64,000 nucleotides of DNA from Brucella cytisi (GTDB taxonomy: Bacteria; Pseudomonadota; Alphaproteobacteria; Rhizobiales; Rhizobiaceae), in the NCBI GenBank assembly GCA_012103075.1, contig JAAVLQ010000002.1, forward strand, positions 1,195,001 through 1,259,000, in the 5' to 3' direction. Below, piece after piece: positions 10,283-18,813 of this stretch. The notes beneath the pieces are model-generated. The model worked only from the letters and a program-made list of their open reading frames with translations, had not been told where the DNA came from and made no database searches. The position numbers and the translations under genes were made by a program. The number at the start of each line of letters is the position of its first letter. Within the stretch, counting starts at the first letter, position 1.

Positions 10283-10950
10283 TCAGAAGACCAGTTCGAT
10301 ATGCGTGTCTCCCGCTTTCACGATGTGTTCGCGCATCAGACGCTCAGCCAGATCGCCGTTACGTGCCGTAATTGCCTTCATGATTGCTTCATGCTCGTTG
10401 AAGGACTGCCGACGCACATCCTCGCGCGACAGAACGGTCACCCTTGCGGCGTGCGTGGTCGTACATGCGCTGTGCATTTTGCAACCGGCGCAGATATTCA
10501 CATCCCGATGCCTCATGGATGCCGTCGTGGAACCTCGTTCAGCTCGATCAGCTGATCGACATTGCCTGCCTCGACCGCCGCCCGCATTTCTTCAATCACC
10601 GCGCGAAGAAAGCCGAACGCCTCCTCGCCGCCATGCTTGGCCGCCTGCCGCGCAATGATGCTTTCAAGCGCGGCACGAGCGAGCGTCATCTCTTCGGCCT
10701 GCCGCGCATTGAACGATACGAACGTTCCACGACGGGCCTCCGTGCGCACCAGCCCTTCTCCTTCCAGCTGGCGCAGCGCTTCTTTCAAAGGGCTCGTGCT
10801 GATGCCCAGATCGGATGCCAGCTGCCTCTCATTCAGCTTTTCGCCGGACTTGATCCGCCCGGAAATAATCGCCTCCCGCAGATTGTCATGCACATGGTCT
10901 CTGAGGCTCTTCACCTTGATCGGAGAAAGGGGGGAAACATTATCACCCAA
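10283..10950 (-). CDS. GntR-family (FadR/FCD) transcriptional regulator, two frame breaks
   Basis: A 221-residue repressor type protein: winged helix with LREAIISGRIKSGEKLNERQLASDLGIST and LRQLEGEGLVRTEARRGTFVS, then the all-helical FCD ligand domain. One extra G near 10537 and one extra A near 10445 explain the two frame breaks; correcting both yields NEFHDGIHEASGCEYLRRL and HARRVTVLSREDVRRQS, with the FCD His residues. It heads the minus-strand catabolic cluster and very likely senses the sugar acid or an intermediate. Palindromes at 11053-11065, 11013-11032 and 9347-9357 are candidate operators. Confidence 0.87.
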
Positions 10951-11012
10951 GGCAACACCTGTTTGTCACTGAATTCACGCTCTGATCCTGAAACAGCGAA
11001 TCTGATATGTCA

Positions 11013-11032
11013 ATATCTGATACATCAGATAT
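11013..11032. promoter_or_regulatory. Perfect palindrome upstream of the GntR gene
   Basis: ATATCTGAT and ATCAGATAT, nine-base arms separated by AC, lie 63 bases upstream of the GntR start. Further TCTGATATG-like half sites are adjacent (11001-11009). The AT-rich position is where the gntR promoter should be, so this may be an operator; a second possibility is that the GntR protein binds only the TTGTCAGACAA site next to it. Confidence 0.4.
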
Positions 11033-11052
11033 CAACGGAAACTCTTCCGCTC

Positions 11053-11065
11053 ATTGTCAGACAAT
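11053..11065. promoter_or_regulatory. Second copy of the TTGTCAGACAA operator
   Basis: ATTGTCAGACAAT is a perfect palindrome of six-base arms round a central A, matching TNGTNNNACNA. It lies about 105 bases upstream of the GntR start and immediately before the terminator of the neighbouring ABC exporter gene. Confidence 0.6.
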
Positions 11066-11095
11066 AAAAAAGACGGCCAAAGGCCGCCTTTCTTA
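11066..11095 (-). terminator. Rho-independent terminator of the ABC exporter gene
   Basis: On the minus strand GGCGGCC-TTT-GGCCGTC is followed by six T, 25 bases after the stop codon at 11121. Confidence 0.75.
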
Positions 11096-11120
11096 AGCGT
11101 ATCCTGATGTGCAGATCAGC

Positions 11121-12874
11121 CTATTCCGCCGCTGAATAATGCCCCTGATTCAGCCCAGCCTGCGCAATATGCAGGCGCTTGTAGCGTCCGTCCTTCATGG
11201 CCAGAAGCTCGGCATGACTGCCCTGTTCGGCAATCCGTCCGCCCTCCACCACCAGAATGCGATCGGCATTGACGATGGTTGCAAGGCGGTGTGCGATCAC
11301 CAGCGTCGTGCGGCCCTGCGAAAGCTCGGCGAGCGATTGCTGGATGGCACGTTCGGTTTCCGTATCGAGCGCGGAAGTCGCCTCATCAAGGATCAGGATC
11401 GGTGGGTTCTTCAGGAATATGCGCGCAATGGCCATGCGCTGCTTCTGCCCGCCGGAAAGCTTGACGCCACGCTCGCCGATAACCGTGTCATAGCCTTCCG
11501 GCAGATTGGCAATCACACCATCAAGCCGCGCGCGGCGCGCAGCCTCAACGATTTCCGCGTCGGTCGCATCAAGACGGCCATAAGCGATGTTTTCCCGGAT
11601 CGTTCCGGCGAACAGGAACACATCCTGACTGACAATACCGATATTCGACCGCAGAGACTTCAGGGTCATATCGCGAATGTCGCGGCCGTCGGCAAGAATC
11701 GCGCCCTTCGTCACATCATAGAAACGCGGCAGCAGCGAGCAGATCGTCGTTTTACCTGCACCGGAAGGACCAACAAAGGCAATCGTTTCGCCAGCACGAA
11801 TGGAAATATCGAGACCGTCGACAATGGGGCGCTCGGTACTATAGCCGAAACTGACATCGCGATATACGATATCGCCGGTCAGACGTGCAACGGACTGCGC
11901 ACCGGGGCGGTCTGCAATATCCGGGCGCGTATCGAGAAATTCCGTATAACGCTGAAAACCGGCAATGCCTTTTGGATAGGTTTCGATGACCGAATTGATC
12001 TTTTCAATCGGGCGGAAGAACACGTTCACCAGCAGCAGGAAGCCGACAAATCCACCAGCCGTCAGTTCGCCGCGCACCACGAACCATGCGCCTGCCAGCA
12101 TCACCACGACCTGTACAAAGCGCATCGACAGATAGGACAGAGACATCGACGCGGCCATGATCTTGTAGGCGGCGAGCTTGGTGGTGAGATACTTGTCGTT
12201 GCTCTCCGCGAAAAGCTGGCGTTCGTGATCTTCGTTCGTAAAGGCCTGAACGACGCGGATGCCGCCGACATTCTCCTCGATACGGGCGTTGAAATCGCCC
12301 ACACGCCGGTAAAGCGCGTGCCATGTGTGCGTCATGCGTCCGCCATAGCGGGTGGTGACATAGGCCGACAGCGGTACGATGACGGCGGTAATCAGCGCAA
12401 GCTGCGGATGCACCCACAGCATCAGGATGAAGGCGCCAATCAGGGTCATGATCGCGATGAAGACATCTTCCGGCCCGTGATGCGCCACTTCGCCGATCTC
12501 TTCCGGTCCTTGGTCAGCCGCGCCACAAGATGGCCGGTCTTCTGATTATCGAAGAAGCCGAAGGAGAGTTTCTGCAGATGATCGAAGGCCTTGCGGCGCA
12601 TCTCTGTCTCGATCTTGATACCAAGCATATGCCCCCAATAGGTCACGATGACCTGCAGGAAGGCATTGACGACGTAAATGGCCAGCAGGCCGACCGCAGC
12701 AATGGCGATCACGCCAAGCTGGCCGGTCGGCAACAGCTTGTCGATGAAAAGCGTAACGGCAACCGGAAAGGCAAGCTCAAGCAGGCCGGAGGCCACGGCG
12801 CTGGTAAAATCCAGCGCGAACAGCCCACGATGCGGACGATAATATCCGGCAAAACGTTTCAGCAATCCAGCCAT
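11121..12874 (-). CDS. ABC exporter, fused membrane and ATPase domains (one frame break near 12505)
   Basis: About 584 residues. The N-terminal half is the six-helix export domain (MAGLLKRFAGYYRPHRGLFALDF at the start), the C-terminal half the nucleotide-binding domain with FVGPSGAGKTTICSLLPRF (Walker A), LSGGQKQRMAIARIF (signature) and LILDEATSALD (Walker B). The layout is that of MsbA-like half transporters, which work as homodimers in the inner membrane on lipids or drugs. One base is missing near 12505 in LVARLTKDLEEIGEV. It stands alone between its own terminator and the YeeE pair; the cargo is unknown. Confidence 0.87.
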
Positions 12875-13012
12875 GGCACGGTTCCCTCAAGATCGTTCAA
12901 AGGGTGCCTAACTCATTCATCCCCCTATTAAAAGGGTAATTTGACCAAAGAGTTCAAGATTTGAATGCTTCTGCTGGCTTTTGTCCGAATTTCGCCGCCC
13001 GGAATGATTTTC

Positions 13013-13451
13013 CTATGAAGACCTCGTCATAATACGATCGTGGAAAATCATTCCCAAAACCATCATCGCAACGAAGAGCCATACCTGCGGCAACCCCATG
13101 GACAGTGCGGACACGACAGGGCCGGGACAGAACCCTGCCAGCCCCCAGCCCGCGCCGAAGATGGCAGAACCGGTAATCAACCGACAGTCGATCTCAGCAT
13201 TCTCCGGCAGATGGAAAGACTGGTCCAGCACCGGCCGCGCCATACGCCGCTGCAACATCACGCCGGGGATAGCCACCGGGGAGGGCGCCACCCAGCACGA
13301 AGGCAAGGCTCGGGTCCCAATGGCCGCTGGTAACATTCAGGAAGCCCGTCACCCGCGACGGATCGATCATGCCCGACAGCGACAGACCAAAACCAAAGAT
13401 CGCGCCCGCAAGCAGCGTCATAGCCAGACGCGCATATGCCGACTGTTTCAT
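13013..13451 (-). CDS. YeeE/YedE-family membrane protein, second half (PmpB-like), one frame break near 13278
   Basis: About 145 residues. It begins [28 protein letters not shown] and ends after [14 protein letters not shown], the conserved Cys-containing motif of sulfur-transport (DUF395) proteins. One extra C at about 13278 breaks the frame; removing it gives [15 protein letters not shown]. The ATG overlaps the stop of the preceding half by four bases. With its partner it forms the two-part version of a YeeE-type thiosulfate/sulfur carrier; in Xylella and Agrobacterium the equivalents are part of the BigR operon. Confidence 0.82.
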
Positions 13452-13857
13452 AGCAATGCTCCCGAAATGCTGGCCACCACGATGCCCGTTATGAGAAAGG
13501 TGAGCGTCGCGGCTATCGAACGCACGGAAAACCGCGCCATGCCGAGGATGCCATGACCGGATGTGCAGCCCGATCCCATCCGCGTTCCGATGCCGACCAG
13601 AAGTCCTGCCACGACGATGACGGGCGGGGACATAGCCATCGTGACTGGGGAAAGGAACCGCAAATTGCCGCATAGATAATCGGTCCCAGAACGAGGCCGA
13701 CCACAAAGACCGCATTGGCTGGAACCTGTTTGCCGCCCAGAAGCCGCCCGACGATGCCACTGATACCGGCGATGCGCCCATTGAAGACGAGCAGCAGGAT
13801 TGCGGAAAGGCCAAGCAACATACCGCCTGCCAATGATTGCAGATAGGTTGTGATCAT
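13448..13857 (-). CDS. YeeE/YedE-family membrane protein, first half (PmpA-like), one frame break near 13655
   Basis: About 136 residues, with the diagnostic [19 protein letters not shown] motif in its second half. The start [16 protein letters not shown] is the ATG at 13857, which overlaps the bigR stop as ATGA. One missing G near 13655 breaks the frame between ICG and FLSPVTMAM. Its four or so helices would pair with those of the next gene to make a complete YeeE-like fold that passes thiosulfate or another reduced sulfur species. Confidence 0.82.
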
Positions 13858-14218
13858 GCCCGTTCCTCCGGTGCGCAAAAATACCGTAAAGCGCCTCGAT
13901 GAGTTGTGCGGCCTTGGCTTCCGTCAGCCGGTAGAAAATCTGCTTCGCTTCGCGACGGGTTTCGACAATGCCCGCTTCACGCAGCACGCCCAGCTGCTGC
14001 GACAACGTCGGCTGGTGAATGCCAAGCACTTCCTCCAGCTCTCCAACCGAATATTCGCGTTCTGCAAGCGTGCAGGCCAGCATAAGCCGCGCTGGATGCG
14101 ACAGCGTCTTGAGGAGTTCGGCAACCTCGGTTGCCCGCCCCTCCATTTCCGAACGCGTCATTTTGTTTTCATGGGTTGGCACACGGCCCGAAATCGCATC
14201 CATCATGGCACCCTGCAT
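13854..14218 (-). CDS. bigR: ArsR-family sulfide/persulfide-sensing repressor BigR (one frame break at 13877-13881)
   Basis: About 121 residues. The winged helix [28 protein letters not shown] and the flanking [20 protein letters not shown] strongly resemble BigR, which senses sulfide/persulfide through two Cys. The first Cys is in LACTL. The second is lost as written; restoring one A to the five-A run at 13877-13881 gives [10 protein letters not shown] and a stop overlapping the next ATG by four bases, exactly the family arrangement. The start is uncertain: 14218 has no ribosome site and abuts the operator, while the ATG at 14206 has AGGG upstream. Confidence 0.87.
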
Positions 14219-14219
14219 T

Positions 14220-14248
14220 CAATATACATTTAAATATAATGTATATTG
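14220..14248. promoter_or_regulatory. bigR: Likely BigR operator, ten-base inverted repeat
   Basis: CAATATACAT and ATGTATATTG are perfect inverted arms separated by nine A/T bases, directly upstream of bigR. Known BigR boxes are AT-rich palindromes at the promoter of the same operon, so autorepression is expected. The half site overlaps the likely -10 region. Confidence 0.7.
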
Positions 14249-14308
14249 TTTTTACAAGAGAGCCAGAACAATAATGCCGCCGTGCAAAATTGAACGGCGG
14301 CTTTGAGC

Positions 14309-14915
14309 TTAATTCTGGAGCAGTGACTGAACGGCGGCCAGTTCCGTCTGGCGCAACTCGTGCCCGCCCGGATGCCGGGCCAGCTCGACATCAGCTTTCT
14401 GGCGCTCGAAATAGTGTGCAAGCGCTTCTGTCAGATCCGGCGGACAGATCGGGTCCATCCGCCCGGCAGTCATCAGAATTTTCGCGCCTTCGAGCGCCGG
14501 ATTGTCCTTCGGCCTGAATGGCACCAGCGGATGCAGAAGTGCCGCCTTGTCGAACACCCCTGCCTTTCTCGATCAGTAGGTTCGCCATGATATTGGCGCC
14601 ATTGGAATAGCCGAGCCCGATCACTTCGGACGGCTTGTGCTGAGCCACAAGGCCAGCCATGAAATCGGCCATCTTGTCGGTGGCGCGAGCAAGGTCTTCC
14701 ATATCGTAGACGCCCTCGCCTGTGCGGCGGAAGAAGCGCGCAGCGCCATATTCCGAAACGTCACCGCGTGGCGACACGATGGTCGCTTCCGGCAAAAGCT
14801 GCTCTGCCAGACCGAAAAACTGGTTCTCATCGCCGCCCGTACCGTGAAACACGATGAACAGCGGCGCTCCGGTCGCACCGGCCTTCAGCCGATGCTCATA
14901 GGTTTGGATTGTCAT
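14309..14915 (-). CDS. Carboxylesterase/phospholipase-type alpha/beta hydrolase, MhqD-like (one frame break near 14563)
   Basis: About 202 residues. The catalytic set of the family is seen: Ser in GLGYSNGAN, Asp in TAGRMDPICP and His in HPGGHEL; the oxyanion region is FHGTGGDENQFF. One extra base near 14563 breaks the frame between LLIEK and GVFDKAALLHPL. It lies 24 bases after a ring-cleaving dioxygenase gene, the same pairing as MhqD-MhqO in Bacillus quinone resistance, so it may hydrolyse a ring-fission product. That link is inferred from context. Confidence 0.82.
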
Positions 14916-14939
14916 ATTCGATCTCCTGTCCCGACCTCT

Positions 14940-15865
14940 TCAGATCTTGTCCAGATGCTCTTCAAGATAGCTGCGCAGATGCTGGTGCTGCTCCGGCAGC
15001 TTCAGCGCTTCACCGAGATGGGCCGTATCCTCGTCGCGGTCGAAACCGGGTTCGTTGGTCGCCACCTCGAACAGCACACCGCCCGGCGTGCGAAAATAGA
15101 TCGCCCAGAAGTAATCACGGTCGATGACCGGTGTGACGTGATAGCCCGTATCCATCAGCGCCTTGCGCACCTCCAGCTGCTTCTCGCGGTTTTCGACGGC
15201 GAATGCCACATGATGCACGGAACCGGCACCCTGCTGGTTGCGACCAACTGCTGGCAAGGTTTCCAGATCGATGACGCCCGCACCATTGCCTTCCGGCATG
15301 ATGAGCCGGGTGACACCGTCCTTCGCATCGAGCTTCTGGTATCCCATATATTTCAGCAGTTCCGAGGTCGCGCCTTCGTCGCGAAGCCGCATTGAGACCG
15401 AATGAAAGCCACGGATGGCGTGCTTGGCATCAATCCCCTCATGTGCCCACGGCACACGCGGATCGTCCTTCACTTCAACCAGTGCAAAACTGTCGCCATC
15501 CGGTCCACGGAAATGGATACGCTTTTCGCCGAACGCCTCGTCTTCGGATTCAATCTTGACGGCGGATTGTTCGAAACGATCCTTCCAGAAGCCACGAGAA
15601 CCCTGCGGCACGGCAAATACCGTCGTCCCCACCTCGCCCGTACCATCGCGACCGCGCGGCATGCCGGGAAATGGAAAATAGGTCATGACAGTGCCGGGCG
15701 TGCCTAGTTCATCACCGTAATAGAGATGATAGACACTCGGATCGTCGAAATTGACGGTCTTCTTGACGCGGCGCAGTCCCAGAATATTGGTGAAAAAGCG
15801 GTTATTGGGCGCGCATCGGCGGCAAGCGAGGTCACGTGGTGGAGGCCCTTGATCTGATTAAGCAT
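14940..15865 (-). CDS. Ring-cleaving dioxygenase of the VOC family, MhqO-like (one frame break near 15811)
   Basis: About 308 residues with two glyoxalase-like modules. Candidate metal ligands are the His in KGLHHVTSLA, the His in GSVHHVAFA and the Glu in GGVLFEVATNEPGF. One C missing near 15811 breaks the frame soon after the start; the restored sequence reads NNRFFTNILGLRRV. The family (hydroquinone or catechol-type extradiol cleavage, or thiol conjugates) detoxifies quinones. It is the first gene of a two-gene transcript with the hydrolase. Confidence 0.83.
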
Positions 15866-15941
15866 GGCTATCTCTCCTGTTGTGTTACCGCCAATATAGC
15901 CATCAGTATGATCATTGAAACATTGACAATCATGCACAGAT

Positions 15942-15960
15942 TGTATCGATTTCAGATACA
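15942..15960. promoter_or_regulatory. Possible operator, TGTATC-N7-GATACA
   Basis: A perfect six-base inverted repeat in the gap between the divergent dioxygenase (start 15865) and DUF808 (start 16045) genes, about 77 bases upstream of the former. The gap holds no other clear signal. A dedicated regulator is not encoded nearby. Confidence 0.3.
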
Positions 15961-16044
15961 GTTGCAGGCAATGATGATTTCCATCTAGACGTACTACCCA
16001 TTCAAAGTTTAGCTACCCGCAACAGCAATATAGAAAGGTTCCCC

Positions 16045-16989
16045 ATGGCGTCCGGCTTGTTCGCGCTTCTCGATGATGTCGCAGCCATTGCGAAAATGGC
16101 GGCAGCTTCGCTCGACGATGTTGCAGGACAGACGGCAAAGGCCAGCGCCAAGGCTGCAGGCATCGTGATTGATGATACGGCCGTCACGCCGAAATATGTC
16201 GTGGGGCTGAAGCCGGAACGTGAATTGCCGGTCATCTGGAAAATCACCAAGGGATCGCTGCGCAACAAGCTCATCGTCCTGCTGCCGCTGGCGCTCATCC
16301 TCGGCTATTTCGCACCATCCTTCATCATGCCGCTTCTGATGATCGGCGGTGTCTATCTGGCCTTTGAAGGAACGGAAAAGCTGGTGGAGTTCTTCATCCC
16401 GCACAAGGAAGAGGAACATGAGGAAACCAAGGGCACGACTGCCAAGGAGATCGAGGAAACAACCGTCAGCGGTGCGATCCGCACGGACTTCATCCTGTCG
16501 GCGGAAATCATGGCGCTGACGCTGGCGGGCCCGGCTCCGTCGAGCATTTATACGCAGGCGGCCATCCTCGCCGCGGTCGGCATATTGATCACCTTCGCCG
16601 TTTATGGCGTGGTCGGCATCATCGTGAAGCTCGACGATATGGGCGTCTCGCTCGTGCGCAACAGTCACACGGCTTTCGGCAGGCAACTCGGCAAGGGGCT
16701 GGTCGCGGGCATGCCCATCATATTGAAGGTTCTGAGCACTGTCGGCACCATCGCCATGCTTTGGGTCGGCGGCAGCATCATCGTACATGGGCTGGATTCC
16801 ATCGGCATCCATAGCGTTGAAGCCTTCATCCATTCCATCGTCTCGCACCTGCCGACCGAGGGCACCCGGTTTGCAGCCGCCTTCGAATGGATCGCCACCT
16901 CCTTCCTACAGGCTGTACTTGCGGTTCTAATCGGTATTGTCGTCGTGATAGCCGTCAACGTCTTCAAGGCCCTGAAAGCGAAGGCCTAG
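16045..16989 (+). CDS. DUF808/YedI-family inner membrane protein
   Basis: Intact, 314 residues. The N-terminus ASGLFALLDDVAAIAKMAAASLDDVAGQTAKA is the hallmark of the YedI (DUF808) family. There are about six hydrophobic helices, a charged cytoplasmic stretch PHKEEEHEETK near residues 126-136, and a lysine-rich C-terminus. GAAAGG precedes the ATG. The family has no established function; it is widespread in Proteobacteria as a single gene, as here. Confidence 0.9.
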   Translation: MASGLFALLDDVAAIAKMAAASLDDVAGQTAKASAKAAGIVIDDTAVTPKYVVGLKPERELPVIWKITKGSLRNKLIVLLPLALILGYFAPSFIMPLLMIGGVYLAFEGTEKLVEFFIPHKEEEHEETKGTTAKEIEETTVSGAIRTDFILSAEIMALTLAGPAPSSIYTQAAILAAVGILITFAVYGVVGIIVKLDDMGVSLVRNSHTAFGRQLGKGLVAGMPIILKVLSTVGTIAMLWVGGSIIVHGLDSIGIHSVEAFIHSIVSHLPTEGTRFAAAFEWIATSFLQAVLAVLIGIVVVIAVNVFKALKAKA

Positions 16990-17092
16990 AGCGCGTTTCG
17001 ATCTGATTGCATCAGATCGGCGCCCCATCTGTTCGTTTTCACGCATGTCTTCATCCCGAAACCGGTTCCCACTTTCGGGAGACATGCTCTAA
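16988..17092. repeat. Dispersed palindromic repeat element, two stem-loops
   Basis: The first part has GATCTGATTGCATCAGATC, the second CATGTCT and AGACATG arms (17044-17050, 17080-17086) enclosing GAAACCGGTTCCCACTTTC. The first part recurs at 58319-58357 and the second at 45244-45290. It fills the space between the two convergent genes. Confidence 0.75.
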
Positions 17093-17094
17093 CT

Positions 17095-17980
17095 TCAGGC
17101 CAGATAGCGCTTGAACCATTCGATTGTCCGGTCCCATGCGAGCTTCGCCGCCGCTTCGTCGTAGCGCGGTGTGGAATCGTTGTGGAAACCATGATTGACG
17201 CCCGGATAGATATAAGCCTCGTAGGTTTTGCCGTTCTTTTTCAACGCTTCCTCATAAGCGGGCCAGCCCTCATTGATGCGGGTGTCCAGTTCGGCATAGT
17301 GCAACAGGATAGGCGCCTTGATGCGCGGCACTTCATCTGCAGGGGCCTGCCTGCCATAGAAAGGCACGGCGGCTGCGAGTTCCGGAAAGGCGACCGCCGC
17401 CGCATTGGCAACACCACCGCCATAGCAAAGCCGGTAATGCCGACCTTCCGGTCGTCAGATCGCTTTTCATCATGAAATCGACCGCCGCAAAGAAGTCGTT
17501 CATCAGCTTGGTCGGGTCGACCTGCTGCTGTAATTCACGGCCCTTATCGTCATTGCCGGGATAGCCACCAACCGAGGTGAGACCGTCGGGCGCGAGTGCG
17601 ATGAAACCGGTCTTTGCGACACGGCGGGCGACGTCTTCGATATACGGGTTCAGTCCGCGATTTTCGTGCACTACCACGACGGCGGGCAGCTTGCCCTGCA
17701 GCTTGGCCGGTCGCACCAGATAGGCTCGAACCTCGCCGTTTCCTTCCGGTGACGGATAGGTGATGTATTCGGGATGGATATCGGGATCGGTGAATTCGAC
17801 CTGTTGCGCCATCGCATAATCGGGACTGAGCGAGGTCAGTATGGTTGTGGCCGTCATGGTGCCGACCGCAAACTTTGCAGCCTTGTCCAGAAACTCTCGT
17901 TTGGTTATCCGGCCATGGGCATAGAAATCGTAGAGTTCGAGAAGTTCTTGCGGGAAATCCTTCGCCGTCAGACGTGTCAT
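17095..17980 (-). CDS. Dienelactone hydrolase-family protein with export-type N-terminus (two frame breaks near 17415-17450)
   Basis: About 295 residues. The N-terminus holds [28 protein letters not shown], a Tat-like but single-Arg leader followed by a hydrophobic helix; [20 protein letters not shown] is the typical oxyanion region of the family. The nucleophile Cys (GFCYGGG) appears only when two deleted bases near 17420 and 17448 are restored. Asp in AELDTRIN and His in NHGFHND complete the triad. It hydrolyses an ester or lactone in the periplasm or at the membrane; substrate unknown. Confidence 0.83.
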
Positions 17981-18111
17981 GGTCAGCCCTTCCTCTCAAA
18001 GAAGGTCAGTCTAGCACAAGGTTGAAATGGAGCCACACCGCTGCCAGCAATGCATATCGGCAGCTTCTTCAAATTGATTGAAACCAACTTTACTGCATTC
18101 GTCTTTCAAAA

Positions 18112-18140
18112 CAAAAGGCCCGGCAAAAGCCGGGTCTTTT
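18112..18140 (-). terminator. Rho-independent terminator of the UPF0114 gene
   Basis: On the minus strand GACCCGGC-TTTT-GCCGGGCC is followed by TTTTGTTTT, about 25 bases after the stop. Confidence 0.75.
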
Positions 18141-18162
18141 CAATGAATTATATCCGAGAGCA

Positions 18163-18720
18163 TCAGATATTCGGCTCGATCTTGCCCTTGCCTTTAGCCC
18201 CGCCTTTATCCTTGGCCGTGAGCTTGTCGATATAGGCGAGGAACAGCGCCGAAAACACGAATGCCAGATGGATGATGGTGAACCACAGCAACTGGTTTGA
18301 CGTGTAGGTGGTGGCGTTGAGGAATATCTGCAGCAGATGGATCGATGAGATCGCCACGATGGTCGAGGCAACCTTGATCTTGAGCGAGCCTGCATCGATG
18401 GTGCCAAGCCAGTGCACCTCGTCGCCAGCCTGATCGAAGCGGCTGACGAAATTCTCATAGCCCGAAATGATGACCATCACCACGAGGCTCGCAATCAACG
18501 CCGCGTCGATGAGCCCGAGGACTTTCAGGATCGTGTCGGTATCATTCAGCGCGGTGACTTTCGTTGCAAAATCGAACAGCTTGCCCACGAAGGATACAGC
18601 ATAGATCGCCAGCGCAACGGCGAGGCCGAGATAGAAGACAACCAGCAGCCAGCGTGACGCCAGAATGATATTTTCGATCAGAAGTTCAATTCGTTTCATC
18701 GATCCGGTTCCGGTAATCAT
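18163..18720 (-). CDS. UPF0114 (YqhA)-family membrane protein
   Basis: Intact, 185 residues. MKRIELLIENIILASRWLLVVFYLGL and the GYENFVSRFD segment define the YqhA/UPF0114 family; four hydrophobic helices are visible, with a Lys-rich C-terminal tail (TAKDKGGAKGKGKIEPNI). The ATG at 18720 is chosen because AGAGGT lies seven bases upstream. Function unknown. Confidence 0.87.
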   Translation of the reverse strand: MITGTGSMKRIELLIENIILASRWLLVVFYLGLAVALAIYAVSFVGKLFDFATKVTALNDTDTILKVLGLIDAALIASLVVMVIISGYENFVSRFDQAGDEVHWLGTIDAGSLKIKVASTIVAISSIHLLQIFLNATTYTSNQLLWFTIIHLAFVFSALFLAYIDKLTAKDKGGAKGKGKIEPNI

Positions 18721-18813
18721 ATCGACACCTCTTAAAAACGCGCGCTTTTTTGGCAAGCGCGTCAGATATTGAATGATGTGCAAAAGTAGGATCGCGACTG
18801 CTTTCTTACAATA

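Noticed and set aside
10278..10295. ACTGGTC-AGAA-GACCAGT inverted repeat at the end of gntR
   Set aside because: It overlaps the gntR stop and aldolase ribosome region and does not match the other candidate operators; chance cannot be excluded.
11139..12545. Long open reading frame antisense to the ABC exporter
   Set aside because: Shadow reading; the exporter's motifs are all on the minus strand.
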